A stretch of DNA of 64,000 bases from the NCBI GenBank assembly GCA_047967505.1, contig CM106538.1. One strand, given 5' to 3'. Of the stretch, positions 19,700 to 29,885 are shown piece after piece. The first letter of the stretch is position 1, and each line of letters begins with the position of its first letter. Under the pieces are notes generated by a model that searched no databases, had not been told where the DNA came from, and was given only the letters and a program-made list of their open reading frames with translations. A program made the position numbers and the translations under genes. This stretch comes from Dipteris shenzhenensis (lineage: Eukaryota; Polypodiophyta; Polypodiopsida; Gleicheniales).

Positions 19700-22600
19700 T
19701 AAATGAATTGCAGAAGTTCAAACGAGAGAGATCCTTCACCTAGAGCACACCATGATTCTCAGTCTTCAGGTGCCTCCCTTTTCACTTGCAGATGTTGATG
19801 TCCCTTTGTTCCCAATTTCAACCCTGTCATTGGCCTTGATTTCATTTGAGACCTACTACAAATCTTTGTATTCGAGTTTCGATTCTTCGATTGCACATTT
19901 GAGCCTCTATGCTTGATTTCTTCTTCCCAATCACAAGAGCAACTCCTCATGTAGCCGATTGAACTCGCGCAAATCGTTTGACTGAAATGTGTCTTTGCTT
20001 GCGAATGATGATTTGGTATATTTTTTCACTCCATTATTGAATCAGGCCTCTACACTTGGTGTGCTCAAACCTCTAAGTTCTTTGTTGATTCAAGCCCTTC
20101 AATGCTTGAATCTTTGCGCCGATGGTCTGCATCAGCCTTGACCTCCCAAGTCATAGATTTGAGGTTCAGCTAATTTGTCTTCTCTTTGCGTTGCTTTGCT
20201 TGAGCCGTACAGATAGTTGCGTTCATATTGATAAGGAACTCCACTTCTCCAAATGCCAACTTTGACTTAAGCTTGATCTTCTTTACAAGAATGCCTTATT
20301 GTAGCTTTGTGTGTGGAACCTTTGCGAGCTGCTGTGCATCGCCCTTGCATTGAATTGGATCGATGAACGTACACATTGAAAGAACAGATGATTTGAGGGA
20401 TGGTTCTGATGGACTTCTTAATGCATTGTTAGGACCATGGGGTCCTCTCCGCCAAAAGTTTGCTCCCTTTGGGTATGAATGAAAAGAGTGACGGCTTTGT
20501 CCGTCGCACTTCTCATTGAAGGTTTTGACCTTTCAATTGTGTTGTATCAAAGCTTCAATTGATTGGTGAAAAAAATCCTTTGAAAGAGAGAAACTTTGAG
20601 AGTCAATCCCCGTGGCTTCTGTGCACTTTGGTGTAAAACCTTTGAATCACAATTGATTTTGCCCTTGCGTTGAACCTTTGCTATGGGTATCCAAACATAT
20701 TGACCTTTTGCCTTTAGATGAAAACAAACATTCAAATGTCGGTTTTAACTCTTTAAGGGTGGTTTCAACCCCTCTCATCACTTGAACGTGAATTTTATTG
20801 TTGTGCGATGTACATTCGACTGTGGGCTGTATCAACCCTTCCTTCATTCATTCCTCTTTTCTTACCTTGTCCATGTTTGTAGCGGATCCAAGGTTTGATA
20901 CCAAGCGTAATGAACCAGATTTTCTGGTTCCCCCCAAGTTCCTAATTTCTCTTTGACTAACTATCCATGTGCATAGGACGTAGCCTAAGTGTTGCAAAAC
21001 TGGGTACTATTGGTGATGGCCCGAGAGTCAAGAATGATGGAAATGGAAAGGTGGAGTGCATGAAGATGGAATGTGACCACCTGAGTGGTCACACCTCATT
21101 AGATGTGTCCTTTTGATTCTCCTTGAGACCTAGGTTAATCATTAGACCTTAGGTACAAGGGTTTCTAAGGTTCCTTACCCCTAGGCATTGACCTATAACT
21201 TGAGGTAACCTTTAGACTCCCTATCTCACTCAATATGACTCCCATTTAGAGTTGTCTGAACCAATGTTCTTCCCTTGACTAGTCCATTGATTAGCATACT
21301 CATTTGGGTAATACTGGGTACTCATGTCAAGACATACTTCATGGACAAAACATATTCTACTTAATTCTTAAAGACTTTAATTCAGTGGAGATCTCTACAA
21401 GATCTCTCTCAAAAGAGTTAACTAGTAAAAAAAAAAGGTGATAACCCCATCAAGGGCTCAAATAACAAAGTACCTACCCTTGGTATTGGGGGCTTTAACT
21501 ATTTCCTCCAGATCACTACTCAGATCTGTGTACTCTGATAGGTTTATTGGACATTCCTCCCAACCATCCTGCATAGAAGTAGCCCATTCATTAGGGGGAC
21601 CTTCTGTATGTCCCTTTAGGTCAGCCAAGGCTCACTCGTAGACTTTATGATAGTCTTGCAACGCAAGCTCTTTTATTGTAAATCCAAACTATTTCTTTCA
21701 CCATCTAGCTGAACTTGAGATCTATTCTTTTAGCTTCTTACCTGCCCGGTTCAAGATAAAAGAGAGCAGTAATTTGGTCCTGAATTCTTATCAAGAGTAA
21801 TCCCATTCATGGGTAATATTACAGCCTACTGACTCCATGATAGAGCACTAAGTAGACAAGTGAGCTAGAGGCAAGTAAAGGAAATAAGGAAATAATCATA
21901 TTGCTGTGCAGGTCTGAAATGATTTTTGGTGAAGAAGTAAGGTTGGAGATGATCAGCCATCCAATGAAGAATAGGAAGGGTGGCTTAAATGGGAACAGCA
22001 ATGACTAGTGGCAGCCAAGGAGTTAGCTAAAGAAACTGCAATCTGCAGCTCGAGGATTGCTCTAGATGTTCGATCAGTCTTCAGCCAAGCGTGGAGGGTT
22101 AGCTTGTGGAGAGGCCGGCAACCAAGCTTCTATCAAGCGTGATGGATTTGTGAGCCGAGGATTACTTGCCAAAAGTAGTGCTCATGGATCTAAAGTTAGT
22201 GATGGCTTGCTTCTTTTGTTACAAGCCCACCCCAAGCTAAAAACCAAGCACTTGCGTTACACCCGCACTATCCCATGCCTTTTTTTGGGGGGGGGTTGTA
22301 GAAAAAGCCAATCCTAGAAATCTTGCTATGTTGATTTTTCATGGCTTCAATTCCCAAAATGAGAAAAATTCCTCCATTGCCCATCGCTTCTAAGGAAGCC
22401 CCAAATCAGCTTCTCCCTAATCAGGTGGTCATGCATGCATGTATCTCAGCAAAAAATTCTACATGAACTCAATTAGGGCCATGCATGCAGCCATCGACCC
22501 CTTTTTGGTTCAACGTCATGCTTTATGCCAAAGCATCAAGCTCCAAATGTGTCAAGGTAGCTAGTTCCCACCTTCTTATGCACCATGATGGATCCAATCT

Positions 22601-23529
22601 AGATTGCCATCTTGGCCCAAACTATATTGTCATGTAACCTGAACATCCATGGGTTGGAGTTATTTATCCCTTCTACAAGCTGCATGTCCAACTAGACATG
22701 TCAGTGCAAGCTCCGTAGGCATCCTATCATGCTTCCACAATAGCCCATGTCCTTGTTTCCATAGACAAACCCACATTGGATTCCAATCCAAGGAGCCAGG
22801 ATTTTCAAAAGAACCTCGAGAAGCAAGGACATCTTGCATGGACAAGATTAATCCTTCCATAGTGTTTTAGATCACGAGATGTCCCCACTGTTGGAGTAAT
22901 TACCTTTGTTAGACTCTACTTCCTAAACATACCACGAAGAGGCCAAAGGAGTTGAGCTATCAAGCACATCTCCTAGCCGTAGGTTCACTATTCCAAATCT
23001 AGACCACTGAGGAAGCTAGTTTGATTGAAGGGTAGGCCATGCATCCCATATCACATTTCCCTTTCACCAAGCTACTACTCCTTGGCAATTCTCCTTGAGA
23101 ACCACCCATCTTGAATTGGCTTGTATTTATAAGCCTAGCTCTGATTATGAGTGGCATATGACTCCAACTTTATAAGCGCGAAGCCATGCCCCAAATAGCT
23201 TTCTTTTCCTTTAAGTCTAGTCAGCTTTAGAGTAGCATTACCCTCTGCATTAGCCTTGCATTTAGCTCTAGTTTGGGGATTTAGACCTCATCCACACTAG
23301 CTCTAGTCTCAACCTTAAGGTTTATCCAACCGTATGACAACCTTCTCTCTTTTGCTTTCCATATTTGTTTCCATCATGTGGGCTGCAATTTTTATTTGAG
23401 CAGCTATCCCCACAAAGCCCTTGTATTTAAGATACTTAGGACTGCTAGCCATAGTTGACCCTAACCCAACCTAACAAGTAACCTACCTCTAGTTAGTTTA
23501 ACTCAAGTATGTATCTTTAAAATTAAAAA
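19700..23529. other. Intronic repeat-like DNA, nothing firm
   Basis: On the minus strand 19760-20850 is rich in Lys/Ser and fairly open between scattered stops, possibly an old gag-pol interior. 20880-23529 has only short frames with no motif. A G run lies at 22287-22296. Confidence 0.4.
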
Positions 23530-23689
23530 AAAGAGAAAAGGAACTTCTATTAATGCTTAAAATCCAACCATACATATGGGCAAAATCGAAAAGGTGCCAA
23601 TCGTGGCCAAAAACAAAAACGGGCTAAAAGAAAGCCCGCTTGTTGCCGAGATCCCAGCTCGCTGCCTAGGGATTCTCTATAACGGGGGC

Positions 23690-25510
23690 TAACAACCACG
23701 GTGGTGGACTATACAGCCAGTGAATCTCTCGCAACGTGAGATCATAAAATACACCTGTAGGCCAAGCCTTGCAGAAACGTGCCCGCCTATCGTCGGTAGC
23801 TCGAGAACCTGGAACGCCGCGCTTCCAAATGGATCACAGCGTATAAATGATATCTTGCCAAATGGCAACCAGCGTAGCCGTCGGAGGAACATGGTGCTGG
23901 CCCATGACCCAGCTGCAACGGGCCACCCAGATGTTCCAGGCCGTGATGCTGGCCACCGTCTGCCAGACACTATCCTCTCTCGACTGAGGGGGATGGTGAG
24001 AAGGGGGGGGAGTAGCCAAGTGAAGCTCAATGCTGTGAATGCTCCGACCCTTTATCTGGTAAGCTGGCGAGATTGTGTCTATGGAGAAGGCGTGGCCCCC
24101 CTCTGTAAGCCAAGCTGCCATACCCCGAGTGAAATCTCTCTGTGTGCTCTAAAGCCGTGCCACAATCCGAAGCGCTCCGAGCTAGATCCTCTGAGCTGCT
24201 GGGAAGCTCCATAGGCAGTGAGGAATAGTCTCCATAGCTCTGCCTGTACATCTGTAGCAGCTGCCATCCACCTGCATCTGCTCAAGACACAGGCCCACTA
24301 GGAGACCTCCGTGTGCGTCCATCCAGAAGAAATAGGATATCTTCCGTGGATGCAGGCTAGACCACAGCCGGGCCCTAAATCTGGATCTAACCTCCTCGGA
24401 CACCTGCTGTGCAATCCAATGTCTCCCCCGTGAAGGGGTCCAGGCTATTGCGTCCATCTAGAGGTGACGTCCTACGAGAAGAAAGGCACCTCCTCCTCTC
24501 TCTCTGAGAGACCCGCTCTGACCGGCCATAACCACTCTCTGAGGTCCCTCTGTATCTCATTGAGAGGGCGACCCTCCCATAACCATAGTCTCCAGCGGGG
24601 GGCATCTAGGTCTGTGATGCAAGAAGGGTTGATCGACCACTCCTTGCCCAAACGTCCCACTACTCTGGCCCTCTGCCAACCCACATGGCCTAACACCCTG
24701 TCCATATCACGATCCCCTGTGATCCAGGGCTGCAGTAGCCCGCCCGGTCCCACATCATAGAACCGCGCGCTCGTGGGGGTTGGCGACTACGTGCACAGCT
24801 GAATCCTCAGAGAGGTACACCCGTCTAGAGAATTGTCCTAGCCAGTGCGCCGGAGTGAAAACCTGCAGTCCCTTCCTCCAAGAGTCCGGAATAGCTGCCT
24901 CTATCTCCACCATCCTCTGGCCGGCCCCTTTCAGATGACAAAGGACCTCCAATCGTGCCTCTGCCTCTGCTAGGAGTCTAGACCATGTTCCCCTGGAGCG
25001 AGCCGGGCCATTGTCCCACTGTGCCCAGCCAATGTGTAGCCGCTGCCCCAGCATAAAACCATCTTGGTCTCTGACCTCCGGGTGCCAGATAAGTGGATGG
25101 TGTGCAAACTCCTCCGCATACCGGGGTTTGACTCAGATGAGACCTCATGAGATCCGTTGCCAAACCCTCAAGAGACTCCTCATCAGGGGTGAGCCCTTCC
25201 CCGTGAGGGGTCCTCCAAAAAGATCCACCTATGGGACAGCTGCCACTGACCACCTGTGTGGGGGGTATTCCTCAAGAGACCGCGCTGCAAGAGAAGTTTC
25301 CAGAGCTCCATGCCTGGAGTGAGACCCCTGACTATCAACCTTTCCAACAGGGCTCTGCTCTGCATCTTTGGATCTATAATACCCAAGCCTCCGTGTGCCT
25401 GTGGTAGTATCACTGCCTGCCACGCAACTCTAGCTCTGGTTTTGTGAGTGCCATCTGATCTTGCCCAAAGGAAGTTACGGACCAAGCATCTCAATTGTCC
25501 CATGCAACCC
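23690..25510 (-). pseudogene. LINE-A ORF2 C-terminal half with zf-RVT
   Basis: From the right: LVRNFLWARSDGTHKTRARV and QAHGGLGIIDPKMQSRALL (post-RT region common to plant LINEs), LHIGWAQWDNGPARSRGTWS, MVEIEAAIPDSWRKG, then the zf-RVT piece LWSSLHPRKISYFFWMDAHG with CYRCTGRAMETIPHCLW. The end holds VASITAWNIWVARC and REIHWLYSPP. It is spread over several frames by small indels. Confidence 0.8.
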
Positions 25511-26640
25511 CTGTGAAAACACCAGCAAGAGGCTATGTACTAGGTTGTGGCCAACGGGACCTACGAAGATGTCAATGCCCACATGGCATCCCAGGTACCT
25601 CGCCGACTGGCCACTCGGGATCCACCTGAAGCCTACCAATGCGCCCCACCGAAGAATCTCCTGAGACTCCTGAGTCACTGAAAGAAAACCGACTGATTTG
25701 CCCTAGTTGATCCTTGCCCCTGAGGCGGTGCAATAAACCTCAAGAGCCCCCTGATCGCATCCAGGCTCTCCTCCGAACCCTCCACATACAAGGCCGTATC
25801 ATTTGCGAACTCCGAGTCTAGAAGCTCCTTCTGCTATCTGATCGGTACCCTCATTCCTCTGAGGCCAACCGTTTGCGACCTCAGGAAATAACCCAATGCC
25901 TCCGCGACAAAGAGAAAGAGGAAGGGAGCCAGTGTGCGGCCTTGTTTAATGGAGCGGGTGAGCGGGAAGGCCTCCCCGGTGAACCCACCAATCAACGTCT
26001 GACTTGAACTCCCTGCATACAAGGTGGAGACCCCTATGATCCACTTGTCTGAGTAGCCTAATCTCTGCATCGTGCCCTCCAAGAAGGACCACTCTACTCG
26101 ATCGTAGGCCTCTCAAAATCCAGCAGTAGGATCGCAAGGGGCTGTGCCTCCTCCTTGGCCCAATCCAGCGCCTCCCTAAAAATTGAAGATGTTGTCAAGG
26201 ATGCTACACTCTTGGACAAAACCTGTTTGCGTGTCGTGGATGATGTCGACTAGATGGGGTCTTGGCTGCAAACTCAAGACCTTGGCTAAGATCTTGTATG
26301 CGGTGTCTAGTAGAGTGATCGGTCTCCACTGTTGAATGTCCGAGCGGTCCCCTCCCTTCAGGATCAAACAAATCTAGCCTCTGCTCAGGGACGGTGGGAG
26401 TGCTCTTGAGTCAAAGATCTCTTGAAAGGCCAGCTGAAGGGGGGTGTGCACAATGGGCCAAAGGCTCCTGAAGAAGACCAGGGACAGCGCATCCTCCCGT
26501 GGGCACTTATGAGTCGGAAGTGCCCTGAGAGCTTCTCGAAGCTTGTCATCTGTGAAGGGAGAATCCAACTGGCTGCTCACGCCCTGAGAGACCACATCTC
26601 CCATACCTCCTTGCGGGCTTCTTTCACCGGGGGGGACTCC
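25460..26640 (-). pseudogene. LINE-A reverse transcriptase, catalytic Asp changed
   Basis: Motifs on the minus strand: LREALRALPTHKCPREDALS, ILKGGDRSDIQQWRPITLL, DTAYKILAKVLSL, EAYDRVEWSFLEGTMQRLGY, APFLFLFVAEALGYFLRSQT. The active site reads EFANDTALYV at about 25790-25806 where LINE RTs, including LINE-B here, have FADD. The second position is Asn (AAT for GAT), which should stop polymerisation. There are several stops and frame changes. Confidence 0.85.
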
Positions 26641-26962
26641 TCCACTTAAAAAAGGTGTCGATAGAAATCCGAAGCCAACTCCATAATCTCATGAGGGTCT
26701 GAAACCACCTTGCTGCTAGCGTCTCTCAGTCTCTGCAACTGGGCACTTGCAGACCTAGGCCCCGTGGCCTGAAAGAACTGGCGGCTCATCCTATCCCCTT
26801 GTTGTACCCAATGAGCACAAGCGGAATGGTAAGAATAATCAGCTCTCCTCAACTCCGTGTCCTGAAGCTCCATACGTGCACACCCATATCTGTCAGTAAG
26901 CCACTAGGACTCCGTGTCCTGCTCCCTGAGACGCTCAATGGAGGCTAAGTCACTCCTCAAAG

Positions 26963-26993
<31 letters not shown>
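26963..26993. repeat. (CT)n microsatellite inside LINE-A
   Basis: About 15 CT units with one TT break. On the minus strand it reads as Arg-Glu repeats within the linker between endonuclease and RT; LINE-B lacks the expansion. Confidence 0.9.
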
Positions 26994-27229
26994 CAGAAGG
27001 GAAAAACGACGGCAGAGAGCCTGGGTGCGGAGCTCCTCACTGCTCCTCTGAATCGCCTCGGCTGTCCAAGATGCCCAGCCACCCGGAGTGTCCTCTAGCT
27101 GCTGTCAAATCTCCGAAATGACCTGCTGCACCTCCTCCTCCTGTATCAGCCCATCTGGGATGTGAACCCCCCTTTGTGGGAACCCTCGACGGGGCTGCTC
27201 CAAATGAAGCACAATCGGCGAGTGGTCTA

Positions 27230-27935
27230 AGAGTTTAGTCCCTGCAAGATGCCCGTGGAACCACCTCTATGCATGGCCCAATCACCAAGGTAGAACCTAT
27301 TCAGCCTCTCAAGCAATCCATCATGCCGGCGCTTGCCAAAGGAGAAACTAAGATTGCCAGTCCTGGAGAACTCAGCCTACCTCTTGGGGTCCCTGCCGCA
27401 GACCGAAAAGATAAACTGCTCCCAAGTACTCTTCTCCGCCGCGGGCATCTCGGAGAAAGAAGCACCCCCTTGTTTGTCTTCTCCGAACTCAAGATTGTTG
27501 AAGTCCCCTTCAACAATCCACGAGTCTGGTCAAGTGCCTCCAGAAGGCTGGACACTGCTGTTTACAAGTTGGGGCATACATGTTCAGGATCTCAATCCTG
27601 GAATCCCCCGTCCGTAATCCCATCCAGAGTGCTTTGCTTGTAATGAGCTCCCCCTGGTCATACACCTCTAATGCAACCGTCTACGAGATTGAAATGAAGA
27701 CCCCTCCACTCCTTCCCATTGCAGGAGACCAGATCTCTGGGCCTCTCCCAGGAAGGAGGTGGCGTCTACGTTTGATGTCTGAGGCAAAAAACATATGCTC
27801 CTAAACCAAAAGGAATTCCATTGCCCTGCCAACCACTGCTCTCTGTAACTCTTGATGAAGTAACAAGTGCTCGGGTTGTTGACGTGCCCGATCGTGAAGT
27901 CCGTGCACGTTCCAACTCACCATGGTCCAACTCAT
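27230..27935 (-). pseudogene. LINE-A endonuclease domain (ORF2 N terminus)
   Basis: A minus-strand ATG at 27935 (or 27923) opens MVSWNVHGLHDRARQQP, the usual start of a LINE ORF2 endonuclease that nicks target DNA. It continues with EHMFFASDIKRRRHLLPGRG, then NMYAPTCKQ and, in another frame, DSWIVEGDFNNLEF. LINE-B keeps the same motifs in one frame (SVYAPACKQ, GGDFNNLEF). At least one frameshift near 27510 and stops make it non-functional. Confidence 0.8.
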
Positions 27936-28645
27936 GGGGAGGCGGGGGGTGTGGGAAACAAGGCCCTCCTATGCGAAGGAGCCTGCACTACAACCTCTGA
28001 CTTCTGTGACTTTGCCGGTGGTTTGGAGGGGGAGTAGTCCAAATCCACTCGGCATCAAACTAATGGTGTAACTGGCTCGATACCTACCTTAATGGCCTAC
28101 TGCATCAAGAAGGAGGCCTCGACTCCAAGCCTATCCACGCACTGCGGTAGCGTCCAATATGATGCTTGCTTAAGCTGAACCTCAGGACCTAGGCGAAGCA
28201 CACAAATAGTTGCTCCCAAGTCCCGTCTATCTGCAAAAAAACCCAACTGAAAAGTGGCGGGTCTTCCCATGGGAAACCCATAGCTCCCTCCCCTGCGGGC
28301 CTAGCTACTCGTCCATCAGGCTGAACATTTGCTGCCCCATCATCAGAGCAAACAACGTGGGGGCCCATTGCTCCTCCCCACTAGCTAAGAAATGAAACCC
28401 CCAGAAGGGACAAGTGCGAGAGCCATACACTCCTATGGAACCCCCTTTTTGGGGTTGTAAAATCAGGACTGACACCTCCAGAGCAAGCAGGTATGTGTTT
28501 GAACTTTGGAATCTCTAGGTAGTTCCACGGTCCTAGCCTCCAAAACTCTCTAGGCAGAGGATGACGAGGGCGGGGCTTCGGACCAGGAAGCTGAGAAAAG
28601 AGCCCCGATGACCTTGGCTGTGAGGAGGCAAAGTCGGGGCTAGGT
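27936..28645 (-). pseudogene. LINE-A ORF1 C-terminal region
   Basis: DNA parallels LINE-B 55780-56090 (CACTGGCTCGAT, GGTTTGGAG). The minus strand reads Pro/Ser/Arg-rich, for example PRSSGLFSQLPGPKPRPRHP. The same frame runs over the Copia-2 insertion point into 34539 onward. Confidence 0.55.
28641..28645. repeat. Target-site duplication of Copia-2 (left)
   Basis: TAGGT directly before the 5' LTR, matched by TAGGT at 34534-34538 after the 3' LTR. Five bases is normal for copia elements. Confidence 0.95.
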
Positions 28646-28914
28646 TGTTGGAATTATAGATATAATTCAGCAGTGACCAATGTAATATAATAAGTTAGTT
28701 AGGGGCACTTTTCCCTCATTTAGAGGTTTTTCCCCCTAACTGCAGTTAGTTCACTAACTATGGTTAGTGACTACTAAGGTTTTGTCACTAGGACAAAACC
28801 TTATCCTACTCACTTTGTGTAGTACTCTTTTTACACTCTATTCTATTGCAACTACAGCTTCCAAGCTTTCGACTCTCTCACTCCCTCTAGCTCTCACTCT
28901 CTCCCTTTCCTTCA
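28646..28914 (+). repeat. Copia-2 5' LTR
   Basis: 269 bp, TGTTGGAATT to CCTTTCCTTCA. Three inverted repeats lie at 28736-28803. Confidence 0.97.
28736..28803. repeat. Cluster of three inverted repeats in the Copia-2 LTR
   Basis: 28736-28749 CTAACTGCAGTTAG is a perfect 14-bp palindrome. 28751-28758 and 28763-28770 (TCACTAAC/GTTAGTGA) pair around TATG. 28775-28786 and 28792-28803 (TAAGGTTTTGTC/GACAAAACCTTA) pair around five bases. All recur in the 3' LTR. Confidence 0.95.
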
Positions 28915-28916
28915 TT

Positions 28917-28928
28917 TGGTATCAGAGC
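28917..28928 (+). other. Copia-2 primer-binding site (initiator Met tRNA)
   Basis: TGGTATCAGAGC, two bases after the LTR end, matches the complement of the plant iMet tRNA 3' end used by most copia elements. Confidence 0.93.
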
Positions 28929-28992
28929 AAGGTTCAAGAGCCCCGGGCTCCCTGCTCTATTCTGCTCCAACCTCTTCGTCCAGCTTCAGCCC

Positions 28993-29394
28993 GTACAATC
29001 GTACGGTATTCTGCTGTACATCGTGAAGGCCGTACAGTTCCGTGAAGTGCCGTACACCGTCGCCGTCGTACATACCTGCTCACCGTACATCGCCACCGTA
29101 CATCGTGAAGGCCGTACAGTTCCGTGAAGTGCCGTACACCGACGCCGTACAACTCCCGTACATCGACGCCGTACAGTATTTGTACCTGTTTTTCGTACAG
29201 GTTATCATTCCTGTATAGTCTACGTACCTGTCGACGTACCAGCCGTACAGTGCCGTACAAACTGTACGGCATTTCCGTACTGTCTTCAGTACAGTAAATC
29301 CGTACTGAATTTGCTTCAGTACAGCAGGTACCTTCTTGGCTTGGTTCCGTACTGAATCTGCTTCAGTACAGCAGGTACCTCCTTGGTTTTGTAC
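28993..29394 (+). repeat. GTAC-rich leader array of Copia-2
   Basis: In 402 bases between primer site and gag I count 29 GTAC tetramers, where about 1-2 are expected by chance. Many sit in CCGTACA or TTCAGTACAG contexts. It includes two direct repeats: 44 bp at 29016-29059 and 29098-29141, and 40 bp at 29299-29338 and 29346-29385. No long open frame explains it. Confidence 0.9.
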
Positions 29395-29885
29395 AAGAGA
29401 ACTAGCAGGTGATCTTTGGCAGGCTAATTGTGCAGACAGCCATTGTTTGGCTAAGTATTCTGCGAGTACATTTGGGGCATTTTGCATATTGCAGACATTG
29501 CAATCATTGTGCAATTTTGGAGCTACATCTGGAGCAAAATTGCAGATCTAGTCTGAAATTTGGGGCTTTTGTATTAAAATTGCAGATTTGGGGCTTTTAG
29601 CATTTTTACCCCTTTCTGGCTGCAATTTCTAGCCACAAATTGGGGCTTTTGTGTTTGGAGAGCATTTTTTGGAGTATTCAGTACATACTGCCTTTCTTGG
29701 AGTGTTTGGAACACTTTTGGCAGATTTTGGAGAGTGTTTTATGCTTGGACAGATTTCTGACAGCTCAAGTGCAGAAATCTAAGTTGCATATACAGCCCGT
29801 GCTTGGCTGTGTTTTTTGGGAGTTGTGCATTTTATTCCCAGTAAGGGAATTCAGCTTTGTATCTGCTTCAATCTCTTTCTCAGAT

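Larger units (their letters stand above)
23530..28645 (-). mobile_element. LINE-A, long minus-strand LINE split by Copia-2
   Basis: Reading leftward: a Pro-rich ORF1 tail, APE-type endonuclease, reverse transcriptase, zf-RVT domain and a 3' end with the TAATAGAAGT box (complement at 23543-23552). It closely parallels LINE-B at 52.2-57.9 kb. Frameshifts and stops break ORF2 in several places. Copia-2 lies at its upstream edge, and LINE-A sequence resumes at 34539. Confidence 0.85.

Noticed and set aside
22066-22317. 83-aa plus-strand ORF
   Set aside because: No motif, no splice context, ends in a G-run region; likely chance.
29640-29885. Extra 82-codon N-terminal extension of the Copia-2 frame
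   Set aside because: It starts from a non-ATG codon within leader sequence; the ATG at 29886 gives the normal copia Gag start, and Copia-3 has the same ATG.
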